DNA of 64,000 nt from Cellulophaga omnivescoria (GTDB lineage Bacteria; Bacteroidota; Bacteroidia; Flavobacteriales; Flavobacteriaceae). Made by a program: the position numbers and the translations under genes. The stretch covers positions 1-64,000 of the forward strand of contig NZ_MDDP01000002.1 of NCBI RefSeq assembly GCF_001999725.1. Direction: 5' to 3'. The first letter of the stretch is position 1. Each line of letters starts with the position of its first letter. Below are positions 57,185 to 64,000 of this stretch, piece after piece. The notes beneath the pieces were generated by a model. It did no database searches. It had not been told where the DNA came from and saw nothing but the letters and a program-made list of their open reading frames with translations.

Positions 57185-58486
57185 TTAATTATTTAAAAAA
57201 TCTATTAAAAGTGCTGCACTCCAAGAAAAATTACCTCCACCGTAGCCTGCATCTTCTGTTCCTTTTTTACAATTAAAGTACTCATAAAAACCAAATTTTT
57301 CAATAAGCTCTACAGAGTCATCCTTAACTCGTTCTGCTAAATTATTGTAGTCGTAATTTTTTAAACCATAGAACAAAATCCAGTTCATATTTATCCAAAC
57401 CGGACCTCTCCAATATTTTTTAGGATCAAAACGGTCGCTTTCTGGATCAAAAGACGCACATAGGTATTTATCTTCTCCTCCAAACTTTGTCATCATTGTA
57501 TTTATCAATATATCTGCTCTTTCTTTGCTTGGTATATTAGCAAACAATGGAGAAAAAGAAGATGATGTAACAAAGCTTATAGGCTCATCACTTCTTAAAT
57601 CATAATGTACATAAGCACCTAAATTTTTATCCCAAAGTTTTTTATTAAACCCTTTAATACTTTTTACTTGCCACTTTACAAGCTGTGCTATTTTATCATC
57701 ATTATCACCAATTAGCGTATACAAGTTAATTAATGCTTGGTTAGACCTTATTAACATAGCATTAAATAATGGGTCTAAAACTAAAAACGGAGATAATTCT
57801 GCAATTTTAGCATCATTATAGTTATTTTCTTTAGCTATTTCTATAATATACAGGTAGTGGTCGTACTCTCTTTTACTTGGTCTTTGTGATGCGTCTACGT
57901 GTGTAGTATCTCTACGTTCAAAAGTATACTCTGGCGGATTCATAGTTTCCCAAATATCATCCCAAATAGGAGAGTTATCTGTACCTGACTCCCAATTGTG
58001 GTAAATAAAAACTAGACCTTCATCATTAACATCTCGGTTTTTATAAAAATATTTATGATTATCATAAACCTTATCTATTTGGCTTTTTATATAACCAAAC
58101 ATATCTTCTTTGTCTTTTGCTATTCTGTACATTTCTTCTAGTACAAAACCAGTTACAGGAGGCTGTGTCATACCTGTAGATTTGTACTTTTTAGATGATA
58201 CCGGACTTAAGTCTGACCGATGAACATCTGCCCCTGGAAAGTAAGTATCACTCTCGTTATGAAAAACAATGTGTGGTATAAAACCATTATCCCATTGCGC
58301 ATCTAGTAATGTTGCAATTTCTTGTTTTGCTTTAGACACATCATAATAAGCCTGACCAATTGCTATAAAACCGCTATCCCATTTCCATTGAAAAGGGTAC
58401 AATCCTTTACACGGAATTGTAAATCCTCCTGGCTGAAAATTTTCTTCTAATACATTAATGGCTTGTGATATTAACCTCTCTTTCAT
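57185..58486 (-). CDS. GH63-family hydrolase, probable mannosylglycerate/glucosylglycerate hydrolase
   Basis: A 433-residue enzyme from the ATG at 58486 (MKERLISQAINVLEEN). A start 39 nt upstream is possible, but it adds a poor Pro/Cys-rich extension. No signal peptide, so cytoplasmic. It has the (alpha/alpha)6 pattern of GH63/GH37 enzymes: PFQWKWDSGF (residues about 31-40), NWESGTDNSPIWD with the probable acid Asp170, YWRGPVWINMNW, and a C-terminal GGNFSWSAALLIDFL. The base would be Glu402 (FYEYFN) or Glu411 (GTEDAG). Length and motifs resemble the mannosylglycerate hydrolases of GH63 that also take glucosylglycerate. The linked glycerate kinase supports that substrate. An alpha-glucosidase or trehalase-like activity is the alternative. 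Confidence 0.75.
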   Translation of the reverse strand: MKERLISQAINVLEENFQPGGFTIPCKGLYPFQWKWDSGFIAIGQAYYDVSKAKQEIATLLDAQWDNGFIPHIVFHNESDTYFPGADVHRSDLSPVSSKKYKSTGMTQPPVTGFVLEEMYRIAKDKEDMFGYIKSQIDKVYDNHKYFYKNRDVNDEGLVFIYHNWESGTDNSPIWDDIWETMNPPEYTFERRDTTHVDASQRPSKREYDHYLYIIEIAKENNYNDAKIAELSPFLVLDPLFNAMLIRSNQALINLYTLIGDNDDKIAQLVKWQVKSIKGFNKKLWDKNLGAYVHYDLRSDEPISFVTSSSFSPLFANIPSKERADILINTMMTKFGGEDKYLCASFDPESDRFDPKKYWRGPVWINMNWILFYGLKNYDYNNLAERVKDDSVELIEKFGFYEYFNCKKGTEDAGYGGGNFSWSAALLIDFLNN

Positions 58487-58569
58487 AAAAAAATGTTGAA
58501 TTAAACACACTGGCGGCACTGACATCCGCCAATGTGTTTTTTAATAATTATAAACAAAAAACTACTAAC

Positions 58570-61164
58570 TTAAAATTTGAATGTTGCATTTAAAAATACT
58601 CTTGTTGGCAACACAGGACGACCTACAAAAAACTCCTCATCTGTTTGGTTGTTACCTAACCTTGGAGAACCTTCTGTAATACCATCTGAATTAAAAAGGT
58701 TAAATACTTGCGTACCTATCCTTAATGTTTCTCCCTCTTCACTTAAACTAAATGTATATCCTAAATTAAGGTTAGATATACCTATAGCATCTAATTCTAT
58801 TGTATTTGTTTCATTAGTAAACTTTTTACCAGTGTAGTTAAAATCAAAACTAGCATCTAGCTTAGCATCATCATAACTAACACCTAAAGCACTAATAATA
58901 TTTGGTTGTCTTCTTAATTCATTTCCTTCTATTGTTGGATCGTTCTCTGACTTTGTAATTTCATGATGTTGGTATGTAAAAGACCCTGTAAAAGCAAAAT
59001 TATCTGCAAAACTCCAGTTCCAAGTACCTTCAAAACCATATGTATTAGAGTCTTGCTTGTCTACATCCTCTGTAAACCCACCTCCTGGAGCGTTAATAAA
59101 ACTAACCGAACGTCTGTCTTTTAAACTAACATCATAAATAGCTGCTGTTGCAGAAAAACCAGGAACACCGTACTTAATTCCTAATTCTCCTTGAAGAATT
59201 TTTTCTGTATCGTAAGATGATGGATTGCCCAATGCATCAAACTTTGTACCTCTTAATTCTGGAAAAAAATACCCTCTAGAGAAGTTACCATACACACTTA
59301 AATTATCATTTACTTTATATAATGCCGCTGCTGCCACAGCAAAATCATCTGCATACACATGACCTCTTGTATAACTCCCATCTCCCCAAGTAACGTTATC
59401 TAAACCTGCAATACCTGTATTATCTACTAGGTAGGATGCTGTTCCTTCATTTTCTATATCTCCTGAGGCTCTTTCATATCTAATACCAAAATCTAAATTC
59501 CAACGATCTAGCTTAATTTCGTCTGCAACAAAAGCTGCTATTTTATTACTAGAAATGTTACGGTTTGTATATGCTAAACCTCTGTTTGTAACACCGTTTA
59601 CACTATAACCAGAAACATTTACCAAGCTAGGTCTATTATTGTATTCTCCTAAATACCTTGTTATAACATTAAAATCTCCTGCCTCTGATCTAGAAAAAAA
59701 TGTACCAAAGGTTAGGTTATGCACACCTGCTGTTTTGGTTAGTTTAATATCTGCCATAAGCTCTCGCAAAGGTCTGTCTCTATCTAAAATTCGGTTTTCA
59801 AAAAGTAATGCATCTGCAGCTAAAGGTTGCCCATTTAAATAAGTAAAATCTCCACTTGCTAAACCTCTAGCATCTAAATACTCTTGCTGTGTTTCTACAA
59901 CTTTTGCTCCGCCTACACCGCTACCATCTAAAAATAAATTAAACTGGTGCGCATATTTAGAGTAACGTAGTTTTGCATCTAGTTTAAAAGCATCATCAAA
60001 CTTATGCTTAAAATCTGCCATTATGTAAGATCCTTTAGTAGACACACCATCTTGTATTGGAGATGTGTAAATACCGTCTGGAGTTCTGTAAGATATGTCT
60101 TGAGCTGCAGCTGTTTGTAACGTAAAAATTTCATTACCATCATTACCATAAGGTCTTTCTCTAGAGCCACCTTCTAATGGGTAAGGTAAAAAAAACTGCA
60201 CCTGATCATCTATATACTTACCAGAAATTGTAATTGAACCCTTTTCTGTTACGTGTTTAATATTACCTCTTAACTGAAAACCTTCTGTTGGTAAACCAGT
60301 AATAATTGGTCCCTCATCATACCTGTAAAAACCAGATAATGCATAAAAGGTTTTAGAATCTTCTCCTCCCAAAGGGCCACTAGTTACAAAATCTGCTTTG
60401 TATCTAGAATTGCTACCAAACTCGGTTCTTAATGTAGTTTTTTGCTGAACTGTACCGGTAATACTTGTATAGTTTATAATACCTGCAACAGAACCTACAC
60501 CATATAATATTGATGATCCACCACGTACGAATTCTAAACTTTTAATACCTATATCGTTCCTAAAATACACATCATGTGCAGATGAGTTTAAACCAAATGT
60601 ACTTAACACGGGCATACCATCTATTTGTAATGGGTTAAACTGGTATTGGCCACCAGAAGGCAAACCTCTAACAAAAATGTTAGATGCAACCTCACCACCA
60701 CCACCTTCTGCAGTAATACCTGGTACACTACGTAGCACATCTGCCTGGCTACTTGTATTTACTTTTGCTAATTGTTTTGCCCCTAAAGAGGTTACAGATA
60801 AAGGCGTCTCTTTTTGAGATCTTTTTGTAGATGTTGCTGTAAGTAAAACCTCATCTAGTTGTTGTCCGTCTGCATTTAAAATAAAGTTTAATGTAACTGG
60901 CGATCCAGATAAATTAACTGTTTTTTCTACTGTAGTATATCCTATATATGTTACTCTTACTATTTGCGAACCAGTTAAACCAGTGCTTAACGTATAGTTT
61001 CCATCAAAATCTGATGTTGTTCCTTCACTTGTGCCTTTAATAATAATGTTTGCTCCATCTATTGGAACACCATCTGCATCTTTAACCGTACCAGAAATAT
61101 CTGTTTGACCAAACACACTTGGAATGCTAAACATTAATGCAAATGCAATAATTAGATTTTTCAT
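58570..61164 (-). CDS. TonB-dependent receptor without SusD partner
   Basis: An 864-residue outer-membrane receptor. Signal peptide (MKNLIIAFALMFSIPSVFGQ), a carboxypeptidase-regulatory-like domain (about 22-105: ISGTVKDADGVPIDGANIII, DFDGNYTLS, VTYIGYTTVEKTV), TonB-box-like DEVLLTAT, a plug (about 115-240: LRSVPGITAEGGGGEVASNI, FVRGLPSGG, IDGMPVLSTFG, FVRGGSSILYGVGSVAGIIN), and a barrel ending in RVFLNATFKF. It is shorter than SusC proteins and has no SusD gene beside it, fitting a small ligand. It is first in the operon with the GH63 hydrolase, symporter and glycerate kinase, and divergent from a LacI-type regulator. A Fur-box-like sequence upstream leaves a role in iron uptake possible. 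Confidence 0.92.
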   Translation of the reverse strand: MKNLIIAFALMFSIPSVFGQTDISGTVKDADGVPIDGANIIIKGTSEGTTSDFDGNYTLSTGLTGSQIVRVTYIGYTTVEKTVNLSGSPVTLNFILNADGQQLDEVLLTATSTKRSQKETPLSVTSLGAKQLAKVNTSSQADVLRSVPGITAEGGGGEVASNIFVRGLPSGGQYQFNPLQIDGMPVLSTFGLNSSAHDVYFRNDIGIKSLEFVRGGSSILYGVGSVAGIINYTSITGTVQQKTTLRTEFGSNSRYKADFVTSGPLGGEDSKTFYALSGFYRYDEGPIITGLPTEGFQLRGNIKHVTEKGSITISGKYIDDQVQFFLPYPLEGGSRERPYGNDGNEIFTLQTAAAQDISYRTPDGIYTSPIQDGVSTKGSYIMADFKHKFDDAFKLDAKLRYSKYAHQFNLFLDGSGVGGAKVVETQQEYLDARGLASGDFTYLNGQPLAADALLFENRILDRDRPLRELMADIKLTKTAGVHNLTFGTFFSRSEAGDFNVITRYLGEYNNRPSLVNVSGYSVNGVTNRGLAYTNRNISSNKIAAFVADEIKLDRWNLDFGIRYERASGDIENEGTASYLVDNTGIAGLDNVTWGDGSYTRGHVYADDFAVAAAALYKVNDNLSVYGNFSRGYFFPELRGTKFDALGNPSSYDTEKILQGELGIKYGVPGFSATAAIYDVSLKDRRSVSFINAPGGGFTEDVDKQDSNTYGFEGTWNWSFADNFAFTGSFTYQHHEITKSENDPTIEGNELRRQPNIISALGVSYDDAKLDASFDFNYTGKKFTNETNTIELDAIGISNLNLGYTFSLSEEGETLRIGTQVFNLFNSDGITEGSPRLGNNQTDEEFFVGRPVLPTRVFLNATFKF

Positions 61165-61235
61165 TTTTGTTGAGTTTTTAATTAAGTTAAGTTTGTAGTC
61201 AGTTATTTATATATAATACAATTGCAAAGTAAATT

Positions 61236-61254
61236 TATAATGATAATCATAATA
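61236..61254. promoter_or_regulatory. Fur-box-like sequence
   Basis: TATAATGATAATCATAATA matches the classical Fur box GATAATGATAATCATTATC at 16 of 19 positions, with 14 in a row. Its core ATGATAATCAT is palindromic. It lies 72 bp before the TonB-receptor start codon. The consensus comes from proteobacteria, so the match is suggestive only. Confidence 0.45.
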
Positions 61255-61284
61255 TTTAAGCAATTTTATTACAATAAAACAATG

Positions 61285-61294
61285 CAAACGTTTG
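61285..61294. promoter_or_regulatory. LacI-type operator 1
   Basis: CAAACGTTTG is a perfect palindrome centred on CG, inside TGCAAACGTTTG, the shape of LacI/GalR-family operators. It lies between the divergent lacI-type gene and the catabolic operon. Confidence 0.7.
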
Positions 61295-61308
61295 TGCAAT
61301 CGATTGCA
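61295..61308. promoter_or_regulatory. LacI-type operator 2
   Basis: TGCAATCGATTGCA is a perfect 14-bp palindrome with central CG. Its centre is 12 bp from that of operator 1, so two dimers could bind side by side on nearly the same face of the DNA. It ends 45 bp before the regulator's start codon. Confidence 0.75.
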
Positions 61309-61353
61309 TAAATGCTTTTTTTTGACTATATTAACTTACAAACCCCAAAGTAA

Positions 61354-62379
61354 ATGGCTAAACAAGGCAACATAACGTTAAAAGAGCTATCTAAAAGACT
61401 AAATGTATCTGTATCAACAGTTTCCAGAGCATTAAACAATCATCCAGATATTAGTCCGGCTACAATTAAAAAGGTGCAAGACCTAGCCAAAGAATTAAAC
61501 TACATACCCAACTTATTTGCTAAAGGATTTAGAGCAAAAAAAACAAACACCCTAGGAGTTGTTGTACCTAATATTTGCCACAGTTTTACTGCTACAATTT
61601 TAAAAGGTATTTTAACCCAAGCAGAATCTTTAGGTTATAGAGTAATTATATCTGAATCTAAGAACAACGAGGAAAAACAATTAGAAATGCTAAAAACTAT
61701 GATACAGTTTGGTGTAGATGGCGTTTTAATGTCATTGGCAAGAAAAACAAAATCTATAGATGGTATATTGGGTATTTTAAACCGTATTCCTTTGGTATTG
61801 TTTGATAAGGTATCTGACAAAATACCGTGTACACAAATTGTTATTGATGAAGAAGAAGCGTCATACAATGCGGTACTGCACTTAGTTGGTTTAGGAAAAA
61901 AAAGAATTGCTATTTTAAAAGAAACAGATAACTCTTACAACTCTGAAAAGAGGTTTAGTGGTTACAAACGTGCTTTAGCTGAGTCTAATATTGCTTTAGA
62001 TGATACATTAATTTTTAATGCAGAAGCTGTTACTTTAGAAAGCGGAAAAAGAATAACCAAACAAATTACCGCAATGGACCATAAACCCGATGCCATTTTT
62101 GCTATTACTGATAATGCAGCAATTGGAGCCATACAAACCTTAAAAGAGCACAATATTAAAATTCCTGATGAAATTGCTGTTGTTGGTTTTAGCAACTCTA
62201 CTAAAGCAACAATTATTACCCCTAGCCTTACAAGTGTTAACCAACCAGGAAGTAAAATAGGGGCAACTGCTGTTAACTATTTACTACATGAGGTTTTAAA
62301 CCCTAAGGAAGCTATGATAACTAAAACCATAGAGGTAAAAACAAATTTAGTTGTTAGAGAATCTACCTTTACTGGGTAA
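61354..62379 (+). CDS. LacI-family transcriptional regulator
   Basis: A 341-residue regulator. The N-terminal helix-turn-helix (residues about 5-50: ITLKELSKRLNVSVSTVSRA, LNNHPDISPATIKKVQDLAK, ELNYIPN) contains the hinge region typical of LacI/GalR proteins. It is followed by a periplasmic-binding-protein-like sensor domain (TLGVVVPNICHSFTATILKG, GVDGVLMSLARKTK, DAIFAITDNAAIGAIQTLKE, IAVVGFSNSTKATIITPSLT). It is divergent from the TonB-receptor operon, and two matching operators lie between them. It should repress the operon, and probably itself, until a sugar or glycoside binds. The ligand is unknown. Confidence 0.95.
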   Translation: MAKQGNITLKELSKRLNVSVSTVSRALNNHPDISPATIKKVQDLAKELNYIPNLFAKGFRAKKTNTLGVVVPNICHSFTATILKGILTQAESLGYRVIISESKNNEEKQLEMLKTMIQFGVDGVLMSLARKTKSIDGILGILNRIPLVLFDKVSDKIPCTQIVIDEEEASYNAVLHLVGLGKKRIAILKETDNSYNSEKRFSGYKRALAESNIALDDTLIFNAEAVTLESGKRITKQITAMDHKPDAIFAITDNAAIGAIQTLKEHNIKIPDEIAVVGFSNSTKATIITPSLTSVNQPGSKIGATAVNYLLHEVLNPKEAMITKTIEVKTNLVVRESTFTG

Positions 62380-62418
62380 AACGCTAACAACTAAATTTAA
62401 ATATACTTGTGTTTTTAT

Positions 62419-63723
62419 TTATTTTTTACGCATAAATACAGAAATTGGAACTCCTTCAAAATTAAAGTTCTCTCTTAATTTATTTTCCAAAAAGCGCTTA
62501 TACGGGTCTCTTACATATTGTGGCAAGTTACAAAAGAATGCAAATTGCGGATAAGGAGTTGGTAATTGCGTACAAAACTTAATTTTAACAAATTTACCTT
62601 TGTATGCTGGCGGAGGATTATTTTCTATAATAGGCAACATAACATCATTAAACTTACGTGTTTGTATTTTTCTTGCTCTATTATTGTACACCTCTACAGC
62701 AGTTTCTATAGCCTTAAAAATACGTTGCTTAGTAAGTACAGATATAAAAATTATAGGCACATCTGTAAAAGGTGCTATGGCTTGCTTAATACGTGTAGTG
62801 TATTCTTTTATGGTATTAGTTTCTTTGTCCTCTACCAAATCCCACTTATTAACTAATATAACAATACCTTTATTATTACGCTGTGCTAACCAAAAAATGT
62901 TTTCTACCTGACCATCAAAACCACGAGTGGCGTCTAACATTAAAATACAAACATCTGCGTGCTCTATTGCTCTAACAGAACGCATTACAGAGTAAAATTC
63001 TAAATCTTCTTTTACTTTGGCTTTTCTACGTATACCTGCAGTATCTACCAAGTTAAACTCAAAACCAAATCTGTTGTATTTTGTATCTATACTGTCTCTG
63101 GTAGTACCTGCTACATCTGTAACAATATACCTCTCTTCACCAATTAAGGCGTTTATAAAAGAAGACTTACCGGCATTTGGTCTACCAACTACAGCAAACC
63201 TTGGCAAATCGTCGTTTTCTTTTTCTTTTTCTGGAAGTACTTTTACAACAGCATCTAACAAATCTCCGGTACCACTACCGTTAATACTTGCAATTGTAAA
63301 ATAATCTCCTAAACCTAGCGAATAAAATTCTACGGCATCCTCTGCTCTTTTAGCATTATCTACCTTATTAACCACTAAAAATGTTGGCTTATCTACTCTG
63401 CGCAATAATTTAGCAACATCTTCATCCATACCAGTTACGCCAGACTCTACATCTACCATAAATATAATAGCATCTGCCTCATCTATAGCTAACTCTACTT
63501 GCTTGTCAATTTCTGCTTCAAAAACGTCCTCACTTCCTAATACGTACCCACCAGTGTCTATTAGAGAAAACTCAACCCCATTCCAATCACTTTTACCGTA
63601 GTGACGATCTCTTGTAACACCACTTACGGCATCTACAATTGCTTCTCTACGTTGAATTAATCTATTAAAAAAAGTGGACTTCCCTACATTTGGTCTTCCT
63701 ACGATGGCAACAATAGCACTCAT
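62419..63723 (-). CDS. der: ribosome biogenesis GTPase Der
   Basis: A 434-residue protein with two GTPase domains in tandem, the mark of Der (EngA). The first has [18 protein letters not shown] and NKVD. The second has [22 protein letters not shown] and NKWD. A C-terminal KH-like domain follows ([20 protein letters not shown]). It is needed for maturation of the 50S ribosomal subunit and is essential in most bacteria. It is transcribed towards the LacI-type gene and diverges from an unknown gene at the window's right edge. Confidence 0.98.
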   Translation of the reverse strand: MSAIVAIVGRPNVGKSTFFNRLIQRREAIVDAVSGVTRDRHYGKSDWNGVEFSLIDTGGYVLGSEDVFEAEIDKQVELAIDEADAIIFMVDVESGVTGMDEDVAKLLRRVDKPTFLVVNKVDNAKRAEDAVEFYSLGLGDYFTIASINGSGTGDLLDAVVKVLPEKEKENDDLPRFAVVGRPNAGKSSFINALIGEERYIVTDVAGTTRDSIDTKYNRFGFEFNLVDTAGIRRKAKVKEDLEFYSVMRSVRAIEHADVCILMLDATRGFDGQVENIFWLAQRNNKGIVILVNKWDLVEDKETNTIKEYTTRIKQAIAPFTDVPIIFISVLTKQRIFKAIETAVEVYNNRARKIQTRKFNDVMLPIIENNPPPAYKGKFVKIKFCTQLPTPYPQFAFFCNLPQYVRDPYKRFLENKLRENFNFEGVPISVFMRKK

Positions 63724-63740
63724 TCTCTTTTATTTTTTTG

Positions 63741-63748
63741 CAAAAGTA
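63741..63748 (-). promoter_or_regulatory. -7 element before der
   Basis: The minus strand reads TACTTTTG, a TAnnTTTG match 18 bp before the start codon. No clear -33 box. Confidence 0.35.
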
Positions 63749-63801
63749 CTATTAATATCTGAAGAAAAACAGTATCTTTTTGTTTACTATCTGTTTACAT
63801 C

Positions 63802-64000
63802 ATGAAAACATTACCTAACAACATTGTTTTACGACCAAGATTTGTTTTAAAATTAAACTTATCTAGCTCTTCAATTTTAAATGAATTTGAAAAAACAGCT
63901 AGCAACCATATTACTTGCAACCGATTAGATGAACACCTCTTTTTAAAAATTAAACCCAATAACATTCACTTTTGGTCTCCACAACTTCATTTAGAAATAC
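63802..64000 (+). CDS. unknown protein, N-terminal part (cut by window edge)
   Basis: An open frame from the ATG at 63802 runs off the window after 66 codons. It starts MKTLPNNIVLRPRFVLKLNL and continues with a helix-like part (SSSILNEFEKTASNHITC) and HLFLKIKPNNIHFWSPQLHL. There is no signal peptide. The beta-helix-beta look would fit a small alpha/beta protein. I do not recognise the family and the end is missing. It diverges from der. Confidence 0.5.
   Translation, partial: MKTLPNNIVLRPRFVLKLNLSSSSILNEFEKTASNHITCNRLDEHLFLKIKPNNIHFWSPQLHLEI

Noticed and set aside
62351-62911. Several plus-strand frames across the 3' half of der
   Set aside because: They are antisense to der, whose GTPase motifs are unambiguous; none has a plausible start region or domain.

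Overview
The window is a stretch of an AT-rich chromosome from a member of the Flavobacteriaceae (phylum Bacteroidota), probably marine. The evidence is the 5' end of a flavobacterial 16S rRNA gene at the left edge, three SusC/SusD outer-membrane pairs, a type IX secretion C-terminal sorting domain, GSCFA, DUF4136 and DUF5522 family genes, and promoters of the Bacteroidota type (TTTG, about 20 nt, TAnnTTTG). I see no insertion sequence, prophage, CRISPR array or tRNA gene. The first ~90 bases look like a damaged copy of conserved 16S sequence, so the left edge is probably the frayed end of an assembly contig at a collapsed rRNA operon.

Layout. 1-1055: partial 16S rRNA (minus strand) and its long leader with two very similar promoters. 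1056-8302: a putative porin diverging from a large T9SS-secreted beta-propeller/thrombospondin-3 protein and a small surface lipoprotein. 8447-23438: three consecutive susC-susD pairs, all on the minus strand, with no carbohydrate-active enzymes or regulators. Their SusC N-termini and 5' leaders are nearly the same, and two pairs end in terminators that differ by a compensatory base-pair change. 23867-36385: housekeeping and conserved genes (rnhB, a large lipoprotein, lipB, a 52-residue Pmp3-type membrane protein, lysS, a YiaA-like protein, a helical protein of unknown function, an SLC13 transporter, a metzincin-type exported protease). 36715-43861: small proteins (a 59-residue microprotein, a Spy-like protein, a DUF5522 protein), a four-gene operon ending in hemL, a DUF4136 lipoprotein and a long aromatic amino acid hydroxylase. 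43863-54247: the alaS-GSCFA-DUF4230 operon, an M23 peptidase-MerR pair, a LemA-TPM-TPM operon and an OMP of the TonB-receptor type. 54336-62379: a catabolic locus. 62419-64000: der and the start of an unknown gene.

The most interesting part is 54336-62379. A divergent LacI-type regulator faces an operon encoding a SusD-independent TonB receptor, a GH63-type hydrolase resembling mannosylglycerate/glucosylglycerate hydrolases, a sodium:solute symporter and a glycerate kinase. Together these form a complete path: uptake across both membranes, cleavage to hexose plus glycerate, and phosphorylation of the glycerate. I infer that it uses mannosylglycerate (digeneaside, a red-algal osmolyte) or glucosylglycerate. 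The regulator-receptor intergenic region holds two LacI-type operators 12 bp apart and a sequence close to the Fur box, suggesting control by both sugar and iron. The substrate is inferred from family resemblance and gene context, not shown by the sequence.
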